This document shows positions 25,355 through 37,800 of a stretch of 64,000 bases of DNA, in pieces; position 1 is the stretch's first letter, and the number at the start of each line of letters is the position of its first letter. The stretch is from Struthio camelus. Taxonomy: Eukaryota; Chordata; Aves; Struthioniformes; Struthionidae. The stretch is taken from assembly GCF_040807025.1 (NCBI RefSeq), contig NC_090943.1, forward strand, positions 118,805,900 through 118,869,899. The letters run 5' to 3'. The notes under the pieces are model-generated. The model saw only the letters and a list, made by a program, of their open reading frames with translations. It was not told the origin of the DNA and did no database searches. Position numbers and translations under genes: made by a program.

Positions 25355-25845
25355 ACACTGTCCTGCTATTTTTATATTCAGAAAAGTGCAGTAAAGCTAA
25401 ATTAGAAGGCACTCATGATGTCTTTACCTTTCTACCAAAGACACCATGAGCATTATGACCGTGCATACCGCCACAAAGCACTGCAGTCCACTGTAAGCCA
25501 GTACCAAAAGGAAGCAAAGAGCAAATCTGCTGTCTATGCTCAAGGAGCTACAGCTTATAGTAGGGGCTCTGCAGCCTATCGCCATGCGTCTGCAGCAGAC
25601 TACAGCCTTGAGTCTTCAGCAGCATATAGTCATGGCTCTTCAGCCCATGCCCTTGAGTCAGCAGCCTACAGCTATGGATCTACAGCCTATGACCGTCACT
25701 CTGCTGCACACAGTAAACGGTCTGCTGCCTACAGTCTTGACTCTGAATCCCTCAGCAAGAGCTCAGCTGCCTATAGTCATGGATCTGAATCAATCAATAA
25801 GCTGGCTGCATCCTACAGGCTGGGATCTGAAGCCTACAGTCTTGG
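25355..25845 (+). CDS. MYOM1: MYOM1 exon 2: 5' UTR end, start codon and most of the head domain
   Basis: The acceptor is TTCTCTTTCAG at 25354 and the donor GG|GTAAGT at 25845/25846 (phase 2). The leader 25355-25414 has no ATG, and an in-frame TAG at 25403 fixes the N-terminus in this exon. Two ATGs are adjacent, at 25415 and 25418. The second has A at -3 and gives MSLPFYQR, the family N-terminus, so I chose 25418. Residues 1-143 form the unstructured myosin-binding head, basic and rich in Ala, Ser and Tyr. From about residue 35 to 143 the chain is a run of imperfect SAAYSxG heptads, absent at this scale from the human protein as I recall it. Confidence 0.95.
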
Positions 25846-28800
25846 GTAAGTAAATATTTGAAACAATATTCTGGAACAGTTTGCCCAGTCGCCTCCCATT
25901 CAAATCAATGGCAAAACTCTCCTTCTCTTTAGCAGAAATAAGTGCTGTAACTTGGTGTTAAAATGTTTTTCAAACTTGGTTCTGGGACTAGGAAGAGCTC
26001 TGGTTAGCTCAGCTTGTTGAAGCATATTTATGCTCCAAAGTGGCTAGGCATGAGCCAAATATCGTATAAAGTTGTTTAGCCATATTAACGCAGCTCAAGC
26101 TAATAAGCAGTGCTGAGATGGCTTTTGGTTTGGGGCTGTCTCTTGTCTGGTCGGGTTGGAGCAGTAAAAGAAATTGGGGCTGTTGACACAAGTTTGAGCT
26201 GACAGGTCCATATATCATGAAACAATTCTTCTTTTGCATAACAGTTTCATTTTTATGCTAACTGATTCAACAAATTGAATTTTTTGCACTGTAAATTGGC
26301 TAAGGCACGCTATTTTCAAAGCAAGAATACTGTGAAGTGTTCTTGCGCTAGAAGAACAGCTACGCTTAGCTATCGTATTTTCATTTAAACAAGATGATAA
26401 AATATTTCTTGAACAATTCCATTCATATACACTGCTATATTAGATATCGTAGCCTCACATTACTTGTGTGTATCCCAAACATTTACAGAAATTAGCCTAG
26501 CTTTAAAGTAAGATTAGAGCAGCTGTTAGCAGTAGAGGAAACAATCAACAAATTATAGCCAAAAACATCTGCTCCCTGTTATATTAATATATAAAATATA
26601 GAATATTATCAGCAGAACCAATCAAGACTTTTCCACTGGAAAAGTTAGATTTTGGGAATTAAAGATCCTTGAAGGTTAAAGATGGAATTTTTGGCCAAAA
26701 CCACTGAGAGAAAGACTACCTGTGCGATAGTAAACAATACTTCATATTTACAGCCTTCACTTGGCTTCCATGAAGTTCAGGATCAAGTCTCTATCTGTGA
26801 ATGTCTGTCCAAGAATTTGAACCTCAGACTCTCTGAGCCCAAATGAATGACTTGACTGCTTGTCTATCTTCAGCTACATAGTATTCAGTCTTTGCTGTTG
26901 AACTTATTGCACTTGTGTAAATAATTAACCACTGTGGAGTAGTAAGAAAGGCTCCTTCTATAATCTGCTGATGCAGGGACACAGGCTGGAGATGGTGGGA
27001 CTGAGGGTTAGGTTTGTAAAAAGCGCCCGGTAGGGGAAGGTATCCCAAATTGCCGCTGTGCTGCAGTGATGTAACTGTGCATCTGTCCCTAACCCTAACC
27101 CTAACCCCAACTCCCACTCTTCTTGTAGAAAACTTTGAACGTTCCTATAAGAAATGGAAACATCACCTGAAATTGAAAAAGTGATTATAAAAATAATTGC
27201 TTCTGAGTCTCAGTTACAAACAGTTCAGCGACTCTTAGTGGTCAGATCAGTTTCTTCTGAAACATCTGTCTTCTCACCAAAACCTTTAACCTCAATAAAG
27301 TAATATCAAGGGAAGTCAGATTGCTTGATGCACTGAAGTCACACGGAGAGAGAACTTAAAACGTTTCCAGATTTCCTGAAGGGTTTTTTGAGACAATAGC
27401 TTTTATTTTAAAGTAGTATATTTTGTGTTACTTTCAAACTACACACTAGTAGAAGAATTGCCAACAGATCTCACGTACTATCGTGGCAGTCACAGGTAAG
27501 AATGTCCAGCAATAATTTCTTTTTTCTGTGAGCTTATCCTTGTGCTGGAGGTAAGGGAAATTCAGTGCTGCTATGGGAACGCTCAGGAGAGTAGATTTAC
27601 CAGATGTTAATCTCTCTTGCACAAAGCATAGTTAATAGAGGGGAGAATATAGTTCTGAATGACAAGCTAAGTACTCAGCCTAAGTTTATGGTTAATTTGT
27701 CCTCTTCAGCTTATATTTACTTGTTTTTCAAAGGAACTGCTCAGTGCCCATTTTGGTGCATTTTGCAAGTGGTAAAAGTAGAATAAATACTGTATTCTTA
27801 ATTGTGGTGCAAATGTGGAGTTATTCTTTCCAAGCTCATACTGTCTTCCCCAGATCCAAAACACTTCAAGGTATAATGCAGAGATGAAAAGTCTTCCATA
27901 AACACACTTATTTCTGGCAAATCAAAGACTTTCTTATTTCATCCTTGTGAAAGGAATGGTATTAAAGAAAAAAAACTGAAATAAAGTCTTCAAACACTTT
28001 CAATCTTCAAAAAGAAGAAGGAGCCCTGAATCAAAATGCTGTATATAAATAAGCTAGATCTCTGGTGGTTACTCGAAACCTGAATGTATACATGAATCCA
28101 AACGCATATAATTTTTCAAATAATTTTGATTATTGCACAGCACTGAATTTTAAATCCGAATCTACATTTGTGTATAATGCATATAGATTTGTGGACAGAA
28201 TTTGTTAAGCCCAACAGGGAAAACATACTATTCAAACACTGAGCTTATATTCAAGTCACTTGTTTTTTTAATCTAAGGTAGCTTCTGCTAGTCGTCACTA
28301 TGCTTACAGAATTTAAATCTCATCCTTTTCTGCAGCCGCTGTACGGAAAAGAGCATTCATACAGGGACAGCGTTGACACTCAGTTAGTGCTTTCTAAGGA
28401 ATCTCTCCTAGGAGAACAGGGACCAGGCGATCTGCAAGACCCTGAGCTGATCCTAAAGCTCTGACACTGGAGCCTCCCTTGAGCACAAAATGTGCTCGGG
28501 GCGTTCAGAGTACAGATAGCTTGAAGAGGCTGCAGCTTGCTTTATCATGAGGACAGAAAAGGCGCCATTTGGAATGGCCAAAAGGCCATTTCGAGTCTAC
28601 TCGTCAAACCATGACTGCCTGAAGAAGTAAAATGAAACGAATGAAAACTGGCAAAACCAAGAGCAAAGGTGGAGGATTTCAGCTTTTCCGGTTACAGTTT
28701 GCCAACGCTGTAAAAGCCTGGCTCGTAAAGGAAAGCAAGTCTTATCGGGTAAAGATTTCCACTTTGCGTCTAGCCGTCAGTGCCAGGCCATGGGCCACCT

Positions 28801-31800
28801 CCAGCCATAAGCTGCTTGTTTTGCCTCCATTGAGACATGCGAAGCGACAGGGGCTGCCTCCACCGAGCAGCACAGTGTGTGGGCAAGGGACTGCAGCTCT
28901 CTCGCAGAAACAGCAGCCGAGGCGCCTCATCCTCTGTCTAGTCCCATCCCCAGGGGCGGCGGGCGCAGGCACGTTGACTTCTCAGTATGCTGCTGCCCCA
29001 GTGGAGCCCCTCGCTTTTCTGCCTCCCAGTCCCGCAGCTGAGTCAGGCCCGGTTGTGCCTCCTTGCGATGGCACCGTGCAATTTTCCGCATGCTTCTGAG
29101 AAGCTTTGAGGTAGGTCTGCCACATCTGCTTATAATGCCAAAGGCCTGTCAGGTCGGAGTGCTAGAAACCCACTTACCCCTTCCCTTGGAAGCTCGGGCA
29201 TTTAAGCCTATTCACAAACTTTCATTGCTTTTCCATGTGTTATTTTCCCGGCTGAGAGCAGCTGACAATCCTACCTAAAGCTAATTGTGTCACAGGCTGC
29301 TTAACTGCCAGCAACTTGCTTAGAGAGAAAATGCAAGTAGCTGATGTGGCTCAGGCAGTTATGGTTATTTGTAGGTCAGGGAAAAAGGCGAACGAGACAC
29401 AGACTTGATTCAGGCAAAGCAGGCGGAGGAGAAGCGTCTTATTAACCTGGAATTAATCAAACTGCCAAATAGTAGGAATGAATGCTTTTCCAAGCAAAAT
29501 ACTGTAACTAGGATCAGGACGGGGCTCGGTAAATAATACACTTTAAGGCCATAAGAAACACGAGAAGAAAAATACACGACCTTGAGATCCCTATTGGCAC
29601 TGCTTATCCTTTGGTTTATTATAGGTGTGGATTTAAAAGAAGCAGGCTTCCAAATGTCACGCACAAGCATGGAAATTGTTTTAATGAGCCCTGCTACACT
29701 GAGGTAGTTACCCTATAAAAAATTTTGTTGTTGATGGAAGCTGTGTTAGGGAACAGTGTGATCACTGCCAGCAATATTGCCTGGGCCCATGACAAATCTG
29801 TCAGCATCTTGAATGTAGTCATAGGAGAGCGCCTCTCATCTTTAGAAGCTGGCTTTAAAGCGCTCTCCTGTGAAAATCCTTTTTTCTTTTTTTCTCTGTA
29901 CTTGGGTTTGCTGATCCACCCTCTCCTCTTTACAATGTGTAAGTTCAGGCATTGCAAATTAGACAAGAAGCACCTGGAAACAGACCCTGGAAAAGGCATC
30001 TTAGCTGATGGAGCTCCTCTGGCAGGCACAGCTGGTACCGCTATTGTGTGCACCAAATTCAGGCCTTTCTACTGTTGGACTAAAGTGAGAGAGAGAAATA
30101 ACGAAAGCATGCTGGGAACAAGATACTTGATTTTCCAGATGAAAATGTGTAAATGAGCTTACAGGTGCCTTTTTTTGTTGAGGCTGAATGACTAAGGATT
30201 AGGACGCTGTGGTCTGCTCCCAGAGCACCCTTCTACACCCACTGTGTGCAGGCTCCCTCTGTGCGGGGTGGGAAGCCGATGTCCCTTCAGGCAGAGAAAC
30301 CGGGGCACTGCCAGCAGACTAAGGAGGTCTATATCTGAGAATAAGACATAAAAGCAAAATTTTTGCTTGGGAGGTTCAGAGACTCTGCACAATGTTGTTG
30401 TATGTAGGTTCCTTATTGGACTAGAGGGAAAAATTAGTAGTAATGTAATGGCTATCTGTATTTTACATCTCTACAGGACGATATCTATGCCTTTAGCGTT
30501 TACAGCCATCCAACTCCTGTTTCACTCCATAAATTCAGTAGCTATTGGGAGACTAAGAAAATGCTGGCATTGTATTTTAACATGCTGAAAACCACTAAGG
30601 AATGAGGACACTGAGCCTGGGTCATCAACCTTGATAAGGCAGCACAGATAGTCTCTGACCTGGAAAAAGCATATATACGCTAGCTGGGCAGATCAAATGA
30701 GGCTGAAAGCTGTTAAAAGGTCATGGTACCGTTCCTCCCTGTGAAATTAGAGAGCACTGATAGCTGCTCCGTCCTCCTCTGGGGAGATTCTGTTCCACAT
30801 ATCAGGTAAAAGGTTGGAACATTTCAAAATAAAGGGCAGGATTTTAGAATCTGGTTCAAGAAAGTAGAGTCCTCCCTTCAGCGACCTAAATAATGGCTGT
30901 AGGCAGGGTTTAGTTTTCATATTGCACAGGCAGAAATAGGAATGACAGAAAAGGAACACAGGAAAACAAACCTCATGGTAAGAGTAATGGTCAATTTGCT
31001 TTCACAGAAGAACAGCTCCATTTGAATATGCATTTGTGCTAGCCTCCATAAAGGTCACTCTCCATGGAAGCAACTGGTACGAGGATTTGGGAAGGAGAAA
31101 CATTTTCAACCACTTCAAATTTATTCGGCATGGCTCTGGGTTTATGCAGTGCAATTTTGAAAAGGATTTTGGAGTTACTCCGGATAGTTCTCTGAAAACA
31201 CCGGCTGGATGCTCTGATACGGTCACAAAGCAGTTAGAAATTTAGTGAAAGATGTGAAAGAAAGTGAAAATAAAACAGAAAGCGTACTCTGTCAGTGCAT
31301 TAATCCAAGGCGTGCTTGTAGCTGAAATACTGGGCACAGTTCTGATCATCTCAGCTCTAAAAGGACAGTCTGAAGCTAGAAAGGATCAGAGATCAGCAAG
31401 GAGGGTTGTGGGATGCCTGGAATGCCTTCCCTCTAGAGAGGCTATGATACTAGGACTCTTTACCTTGAAAGGGGGGCAAACCTGAGGGTGTGAGAGCAAC
31501 GTATAAAACAGTGAAAAATGTGCAAGAGGGTGAATAGGGAACAATATTTTTCACACCAGGAGCACGTGAGCACAAAAGACATTGCAAAGTAGCAGATTTA
31601 AAACAAGTTCAAAGGGAAGTGCCTTCTTCATAAATAAATATGTTATAAGCTCGCTGCTAGAGCATGTTGTGACCATCCAAAAATGAGTGAGTCCAATAGT
31701 GGTTATTAAATATGACGATTCAGATGCAACCTCTGGCTCAGGTTGTCCCTAGGACCTTGCTTGAAACTGGAAGGCTTTATCAAGGGAAGTATTTCTTTCA

Positions 31801-34800
31801 CATACTCTCTTTTTATCTATTTTTGCCCGTTGCTGGAAAAGGAAACTGGTTTAAAAGCACCCTTTGATTTATCTAATGTAACTGTTCTCATGGTGGTCTA
31901 GCTTAGTCCAGGTCACGTTTTGGAAAGAGCACACTAGTGAGGTAAATCGGTCAGGCTCTCTGAGAACAACAGATTATCACAGGATCCACATGGATCCATT
32001 ATTTGATTCACAATCATCATTTCTATTCTTGATAGCTGAATGCTCCCTCTTACATACCACGAGAAAATTTTGGGGAGTAATCCTTGCTCTTAGAAGAGAG
32101 CACAAACTCTTAACTGTAGCTGCCCCCTCAAGCGAAAGAAAAAGAGAGGAAAAGGTGTCTAGAAAGGTGCTTTTCTGGTCCTGAGCACATACACAATGGC
32201 TGATCACTTTGTCAGCCAAGGAGGCAATAACATGAAGGATCCAGGAATATGGAAAGTAATCATAGCTTTCTAGGTAGCTGCAGCGAAACGCATCTCAATC
32301 AAACGACATCTGGTTTAGAGAACTCAGACAGAGTGGGAAAATTATGGGGAAGAAGTGCTTGTACAGTATTTTTATCCCATTCATCATATCTCAGTGAAAG
32401 TCCCAGTTCCATTTCTGTTTCTGAGGCTCCATTGTGATGGAGATCCATGGCATTAAACTAAAGGATTTGGGTGACTTTTCAATAATGCAAGATGTGGAAG
32501 GAATAAAAAAAAAAATATTCAGCTTCAAACATTTGGGGTGTTTGATAAAAAAACACAGGCTGAAGCAATTTATTCTCTCCTTTTCAAATAATTTTAGAGA
32601 GGTAAAGCTCTCTAAAGAAAAAAAAAAAGTATAGAAAAGATATCAGCCAAAGGCCTGGCTGAGGGTGAAAGGATCTGCTATATATGCTCTCTGTTAATTT
32701 CCTATAGGGGTATAACATCTGGATCAAAACTGAAAAAATAGATGCTAGTCAAGGTCATATTCAATATTGGCTTGTCATCCAAGTTCTACTTTAGGAATGA
32801 AGAGTAACCTTGGATTTGATAGTGCTGAAAACACTTGAACTGAGATTTTCACCACATTTATTCTACCTTTATGAAAATAGAAACTTCTTGACATTTAAAC
32901 TGAGGTCCAAATGATGCTGTGATCCTTCTAGATCCGGAAACAACCAGGAATCAAATGGCTTCCTAAAGGATTCAGTCTAAAGCTCCGTGGAAACCTGAAG
33001 GAATTAATATTCAAAATTCCAGCTTTGTCCCATTTTAAAACAGGACAAGAATAAAAGTCATCCTAAGAACTTCAGTTCCTTATAGAGCATTGTTCATTTA
33101 TGAAAACTAATTAAAATACTTTGTGTTTGATGTTTCTCCCCACTTATTTGATGATGACTTGTCTCAATGCATTTGCGGTTGGCTGTAGTGATTGTATTAA
33201 ATCATTCCCAAACCCAGGAATGATGCCCTTGTAAATCCTGCTTCATGCTGTCTCTTCCGCTTTTTTATTACTCTGCCTAGGCTACTGCTAAGTGTTTATG
33301 CTTGGATTTCTGTCTCTCGAGTTGGCTCCGCTTCCTTTGGACTCCCTCCCTTGCTGTCTTCTGGCAGTACCTGGCATCAGACCCAAGAGCAGAAAGCCTC
33401 TCTCTCCTATAGACTCGGGCTCTGCCTCAGCTTACCCATTGCTGCTTGCCACGGTATATCCTGGCTCCTAGCTGTGCCATGTGTGCCGTAGTCCCTGTCT
33501 GGATGTAATTGTATTTCAGGGTACAGGGTGAGGAAGAAGGAAGGTAAAGAACTGGTGCACATTTGTTTCCCCTCCAGCCCACACAGAGCGTTTCCTGGCC
33601 ACGGCGCTGTGTGCGCGGTGACAGTTGCTGCAATGCAGCCACCCAGGAAGCACAGAAGAGATGGCTGCCTCACTGCAGTGCTAGGGTGAGCCAAATATAG
33701 TCACGTCTGATGAGGCTGGGACTTGGCCGAAAGGATGGGAAATTCTTCCTGACAGTGTTGGGAATGGCAGAGCAGAGATGTTAGGGCTGAAGGCCTGATG
33801 CAGGGGGAGAATATGAAGTTCAGAAGTGGGAGGAAATATGAAGTTCAGACAAGGAATGAGAGCAAGAAGAATAGATGAAAATAACTAAGCCATTAAGAGG
33901 GCTAGTGGAGTGGAGACTCATTTAGCAGGAGCTGGGATACAGAGAGAGAACTCAGGCTGAACAAAGGAACAGGCATAAAGAAATTAAGGAGAGACAGATG
34001 GGAGAATAAAGCTGAAGTTGTATGATCTCACACGTGTAGTCCCACATGGATGGAGTATTAACACGTATTTTGGAAATTTAGAGAATTTTCCTTGTGTTGG
34101 TGGCACTTCTGGAGCTTGGTACCTTTGCAGGGCTGCAGCCTAAAGAAAACATCAGCCCAGGTATATCCCTGCAATCTATTATGTGTTACATCCTCAGGGG
34201 CCTAGTGCTAGTATGAATCATGATGATCACAGATATGTTTAAAGAATGCTGCATAGAGATATCAGAGCAGGCTACCTACGCTACTGGAAGAAGGTTTGCT
34301 ATGTCAGTGTGGTATAATCCGGACTAATAAGCCTTGCTGAGAAATGTCGTGCCTAATTCTGGTCAGGTAGCTGTGCGTAGCGGTGAGCTTATGCCAGCCA
34401 CATAGACAAACCTCCAGTCCAAAAGCAGACCCACATACGATTTCCTTAGTTGAACTGGAGATGAAAGGACACTTCAAGGACTTAGGGTCCTTGAAGAGTT
34501 GACAGCTAATTAGGCTATTCCAGTTCTAAGACATTAAACTGTGAATAACAGATTTGGTATTGCATTTGGAAAGAAGAAGGAAGGTATCTGGAGATCTGTT
34601 AATACAATGTGTACTTATGTTAAAAATGAACCCAAATATGACTTCCTCAGATACATTTGATTGATAGCCTTCAGAAACTTTCCCAAGGTGATGGGGAGGG
34701 GAAGTCTTTCTTTTGCTTTGCTTTTCTTTATTTCTACTCTCTGTCCATCTACCTGTGCTATATTAAACGACATTATTTCACTCAACTCCGTTTTCCACGG

Positions 34801-37800
34801 ATTAGGTGGTGTGGGAGAGCAGTGGGAATGGCTACACCAGCTGCTGAGCAATATGTTGCCCTACAATTTCTGTAGAGATTTAAAAGCATTATCATTTTGA
34901 ATGTATTTGCACACTAACATTATTTTGGTTGGGAACCAGACAGTTTCAGGACTTGGATTTGAAAAGGAGAGGCCACTAGTTCAATCAGTACAATCTTCAG
35001 AATTACTCAGTGGTCTCAGTGACTGGAGCTGATAGCCTGAATTCACTTCTTATCAGAGAGAACACCTCGGAAATCAATGCTGCAGTTGATATCAGTGAGG
35101 GTTTGTTGTCTTACAAGACAGTGTGAGTAGCTGCCAAAAACAAGGTGCACAAACTCTTCAAGTCCCAGTGTTGTGTCTGTCATGATCACTTCATAAAAAG
35201 TGTATTTAATTATGTGTTTTTAATAACTCTGAAGCCACAGTAATTAAAAATGCTATTTTTGTTGCTTCTCAATCATGAGCAAAAATTCATAGTTTTTTAA
35301 TCTTACTTTCTGAGTGTTTTTTAACAGCTTATTCTTTCTGAATTTAACAATATCCTTTTTATTTCAGGCTGAAAGATTCCAATATAATGATTGAAGATCA
35401 GTCCTATAGGATGAGTCCCAAAGCAAAGAGAGCAAAACAGAGTTTAATCTCTGAGGACAAAGAGAACAAAGCCATGGACTACTCAGTGCCTATATTCACA
35501 GGACGGTATGTTCATTTTCCTTTTGTTTGGTATCTTACTTCTGACACTTTATTAACAAATCGTAAAATAACAAAATCCATTCATCTCTTTACACTTCTGG
35601 ATCTCAAGTTGATGATTGTTTGCACTTTACATGAGTAAAAAAAAGACAGTGAGAAATTAACTGACGGGCCCCGTATCAGACAGCTTCCCGAGCAAGGACA
35701 GATACCTAGGTGTCTGGACTTAGTTTCACACACATGACCACTTTCTATGAAACTAAGATATACTTGTAGGTCATGTACCCTGCCTACTGGGAACTGGCCA
35801 AACATTGTCCATATTATTTATCTTACTCTTTTGGTTTGAAGACTTGCTCTGTAATTCAATGTCTTTTACTAAGCATTAAACATAAGGAGACCGCAACAAC
35901 GTGCTAATGTTGTGTCCTGGCAAAGGAAAAATCTGGAATTAAACCAATTGATTTCCCAAATCCATCATAATGATCCATACTGATCTCACGTGTTGGTGGT
36001 GCTTGTTGCAAGGCTACTAGTGATACAATACATTTTACTGCAGAACTGTCCTAAGCGAAGCTGAATATGAACTTTTTACGGAAGCTGGAACCAAAGCAGG
36101 CAAGAATGCTCCCCTACCCTTTTGGGGATATGGCATAACGATTTATTATGAGTCTCTGACAGTTCAAGCGTAGTTATTTGTTCAGATTAACACGTACGAG
36201 GGTGTGGTATGGAAGACTAACTCCTGATTGGAGACCAGGAGAAGAATTTCTTGCACAAGTGCACTCGAACAGAACCTCTCTTTGACTTGTCTTTCTTCTG
36301 CAACACAGCGCTTCTCCTGAAACATTTTAAAGCTGTTTCTGGAAGGCAGTGATCTAACATCTACTGCTTAATCAGCATACAAGAAACAATGTCATTTCTG
36401 CTGTGCATCCAGACTTGTGCCTTCATGTGAAACTCTTGAGTTCCACCTTGTTAGTGGGAGACGTTACTGCTTTTGCCGTTTGAGCATTCTGCTTTTGTGA
36501 TGAGACCAGAAGTTTTTCTACTCCTTCTCTCCTACCATTATGGAGCCATTTTCACTTATCCTTTGTACATTTCTGTGTCAGATTCATTGTTCTTTGATCC
36601 AGCCACATTCAGAAGCACACACTGTCACGTTTTTAAGCCATTTCTTTGGAGTATATCTTTTATGATAGAGATATATAAATATATCTCATGCAAAACTTGC
36701 AGTAACACAGTTTCAGGGTTTCTCATTACCTGTGTGCTTCACCCAGCATATCTGCTTAAGCAGCAGTAGATTTGCTTTTCTCTGTTATCTGTCTCCCCTG
36801 ATATCAAACACAAATGTGCTCCCTTTGTATTTATGCTTTTTCTTTATTCCTTTCTTTATTTCTTTCTTTATTTCTATGTCTTTATTTCTTTTATTTATTC
36901 CTTTTTCTTTTATTTATTTATTTATTTTTATTTATTTATGTGCCACCCTTTTTTTTTATTCTACAAGAGTAAAATTTAAAATGCTAGTTAATAGCTGGAA
37001 ATCATGAATGATGGCTGCTACTTCTGGATTTTGGTTTTTACTTTTATGCTAGCTCCTGTGATCTTAACAGGTCATGACCTTCCTTTGCTTCAGTTTACTT
37101 TTTGTAAAATGAATACAGTAATATCTAACTCAGTGTCATGGCATGTAGCTTCATTTTTCCATATCTGTATAGTACATTGGGATCCGATATTATAAGATGC
37201 TGTAGATTTTTTGTAATTAGTTTAAAAGTATAAAAATGGCATATAATGTTTTTTAGAGTTTAATAGAGTGCCCAACTCAACACGGTATGAAGTGATTGGG
37301 GGGGGTTGAAAGGGTTGGGGGACAGGTCTGTTTTATTTTTTTTTATTGGCATCATGTTCACCACTGTGTGCCAAAACTATGGAAGCTGCATACTACATTA
37401 CTGCCAGATATTTATTTTTGCTTGAAAGATAACAGCTGAAACTGATTCAACCATGCACGTGTTATATATCGTTCCCAGATTCTCCTGTGAAACTGATGTG
37501 TTGTTTCCCATGAGCAGATAGCTTTTACAAGGAACAGTTATTTATAAAAGTCACTCTGTGCATTCAACAGAGCTGATACCCACACTGCTGGACGACCTTC
37601 AGCACTGTGTCACTGTTTCCATTATTTGATTCTATTTCAGAGCTTTCAAATTCTTTTGCAAAAATTCTCTAACTCAGAGTATGCAGTCCATAACTGCTCT
37701 GCTTAAATGCCTAGCCTAATCCTTGCAAGATGAAATTAGGGACAGCTAGCCAGTTTTTTAGAGAGTAAAACACCCAGGGCTTGATTTAGTGCCGTAAGTG

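Larger units (their letters stand above)
25846..35367 (+). other. MYOM1: MYOM1 intron 2
   Basis: A 9.5-kb intron. It holds an interstitial telomere-like repeat (27087-27108), a moderately GC-rich block with hairpins (28320-30080), an old CR1/L3-like fragment (31290-31790) and a 25-bp duplication (33810-33849). No additional exon recognised. Confidence 0.8.

Noticed and set aside
28632..29099. 155-aa open frame in intron 2
   Set aside because: No recognisable domain and no splice-compatible context with MYOM1; length is possible by chance in a GC-richer block.
29725..30156. 143-aa open frame with a hydrophobic stretch in intron 2
   Set aside because: Overlapped by a 120-aa frame on the other strand and resembles no family; kept only as part of the unusual block.
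36732..37007. Phe-rich membrane-like open frame
   Set aside because: Produced by the TTTA/TTTC repeat.
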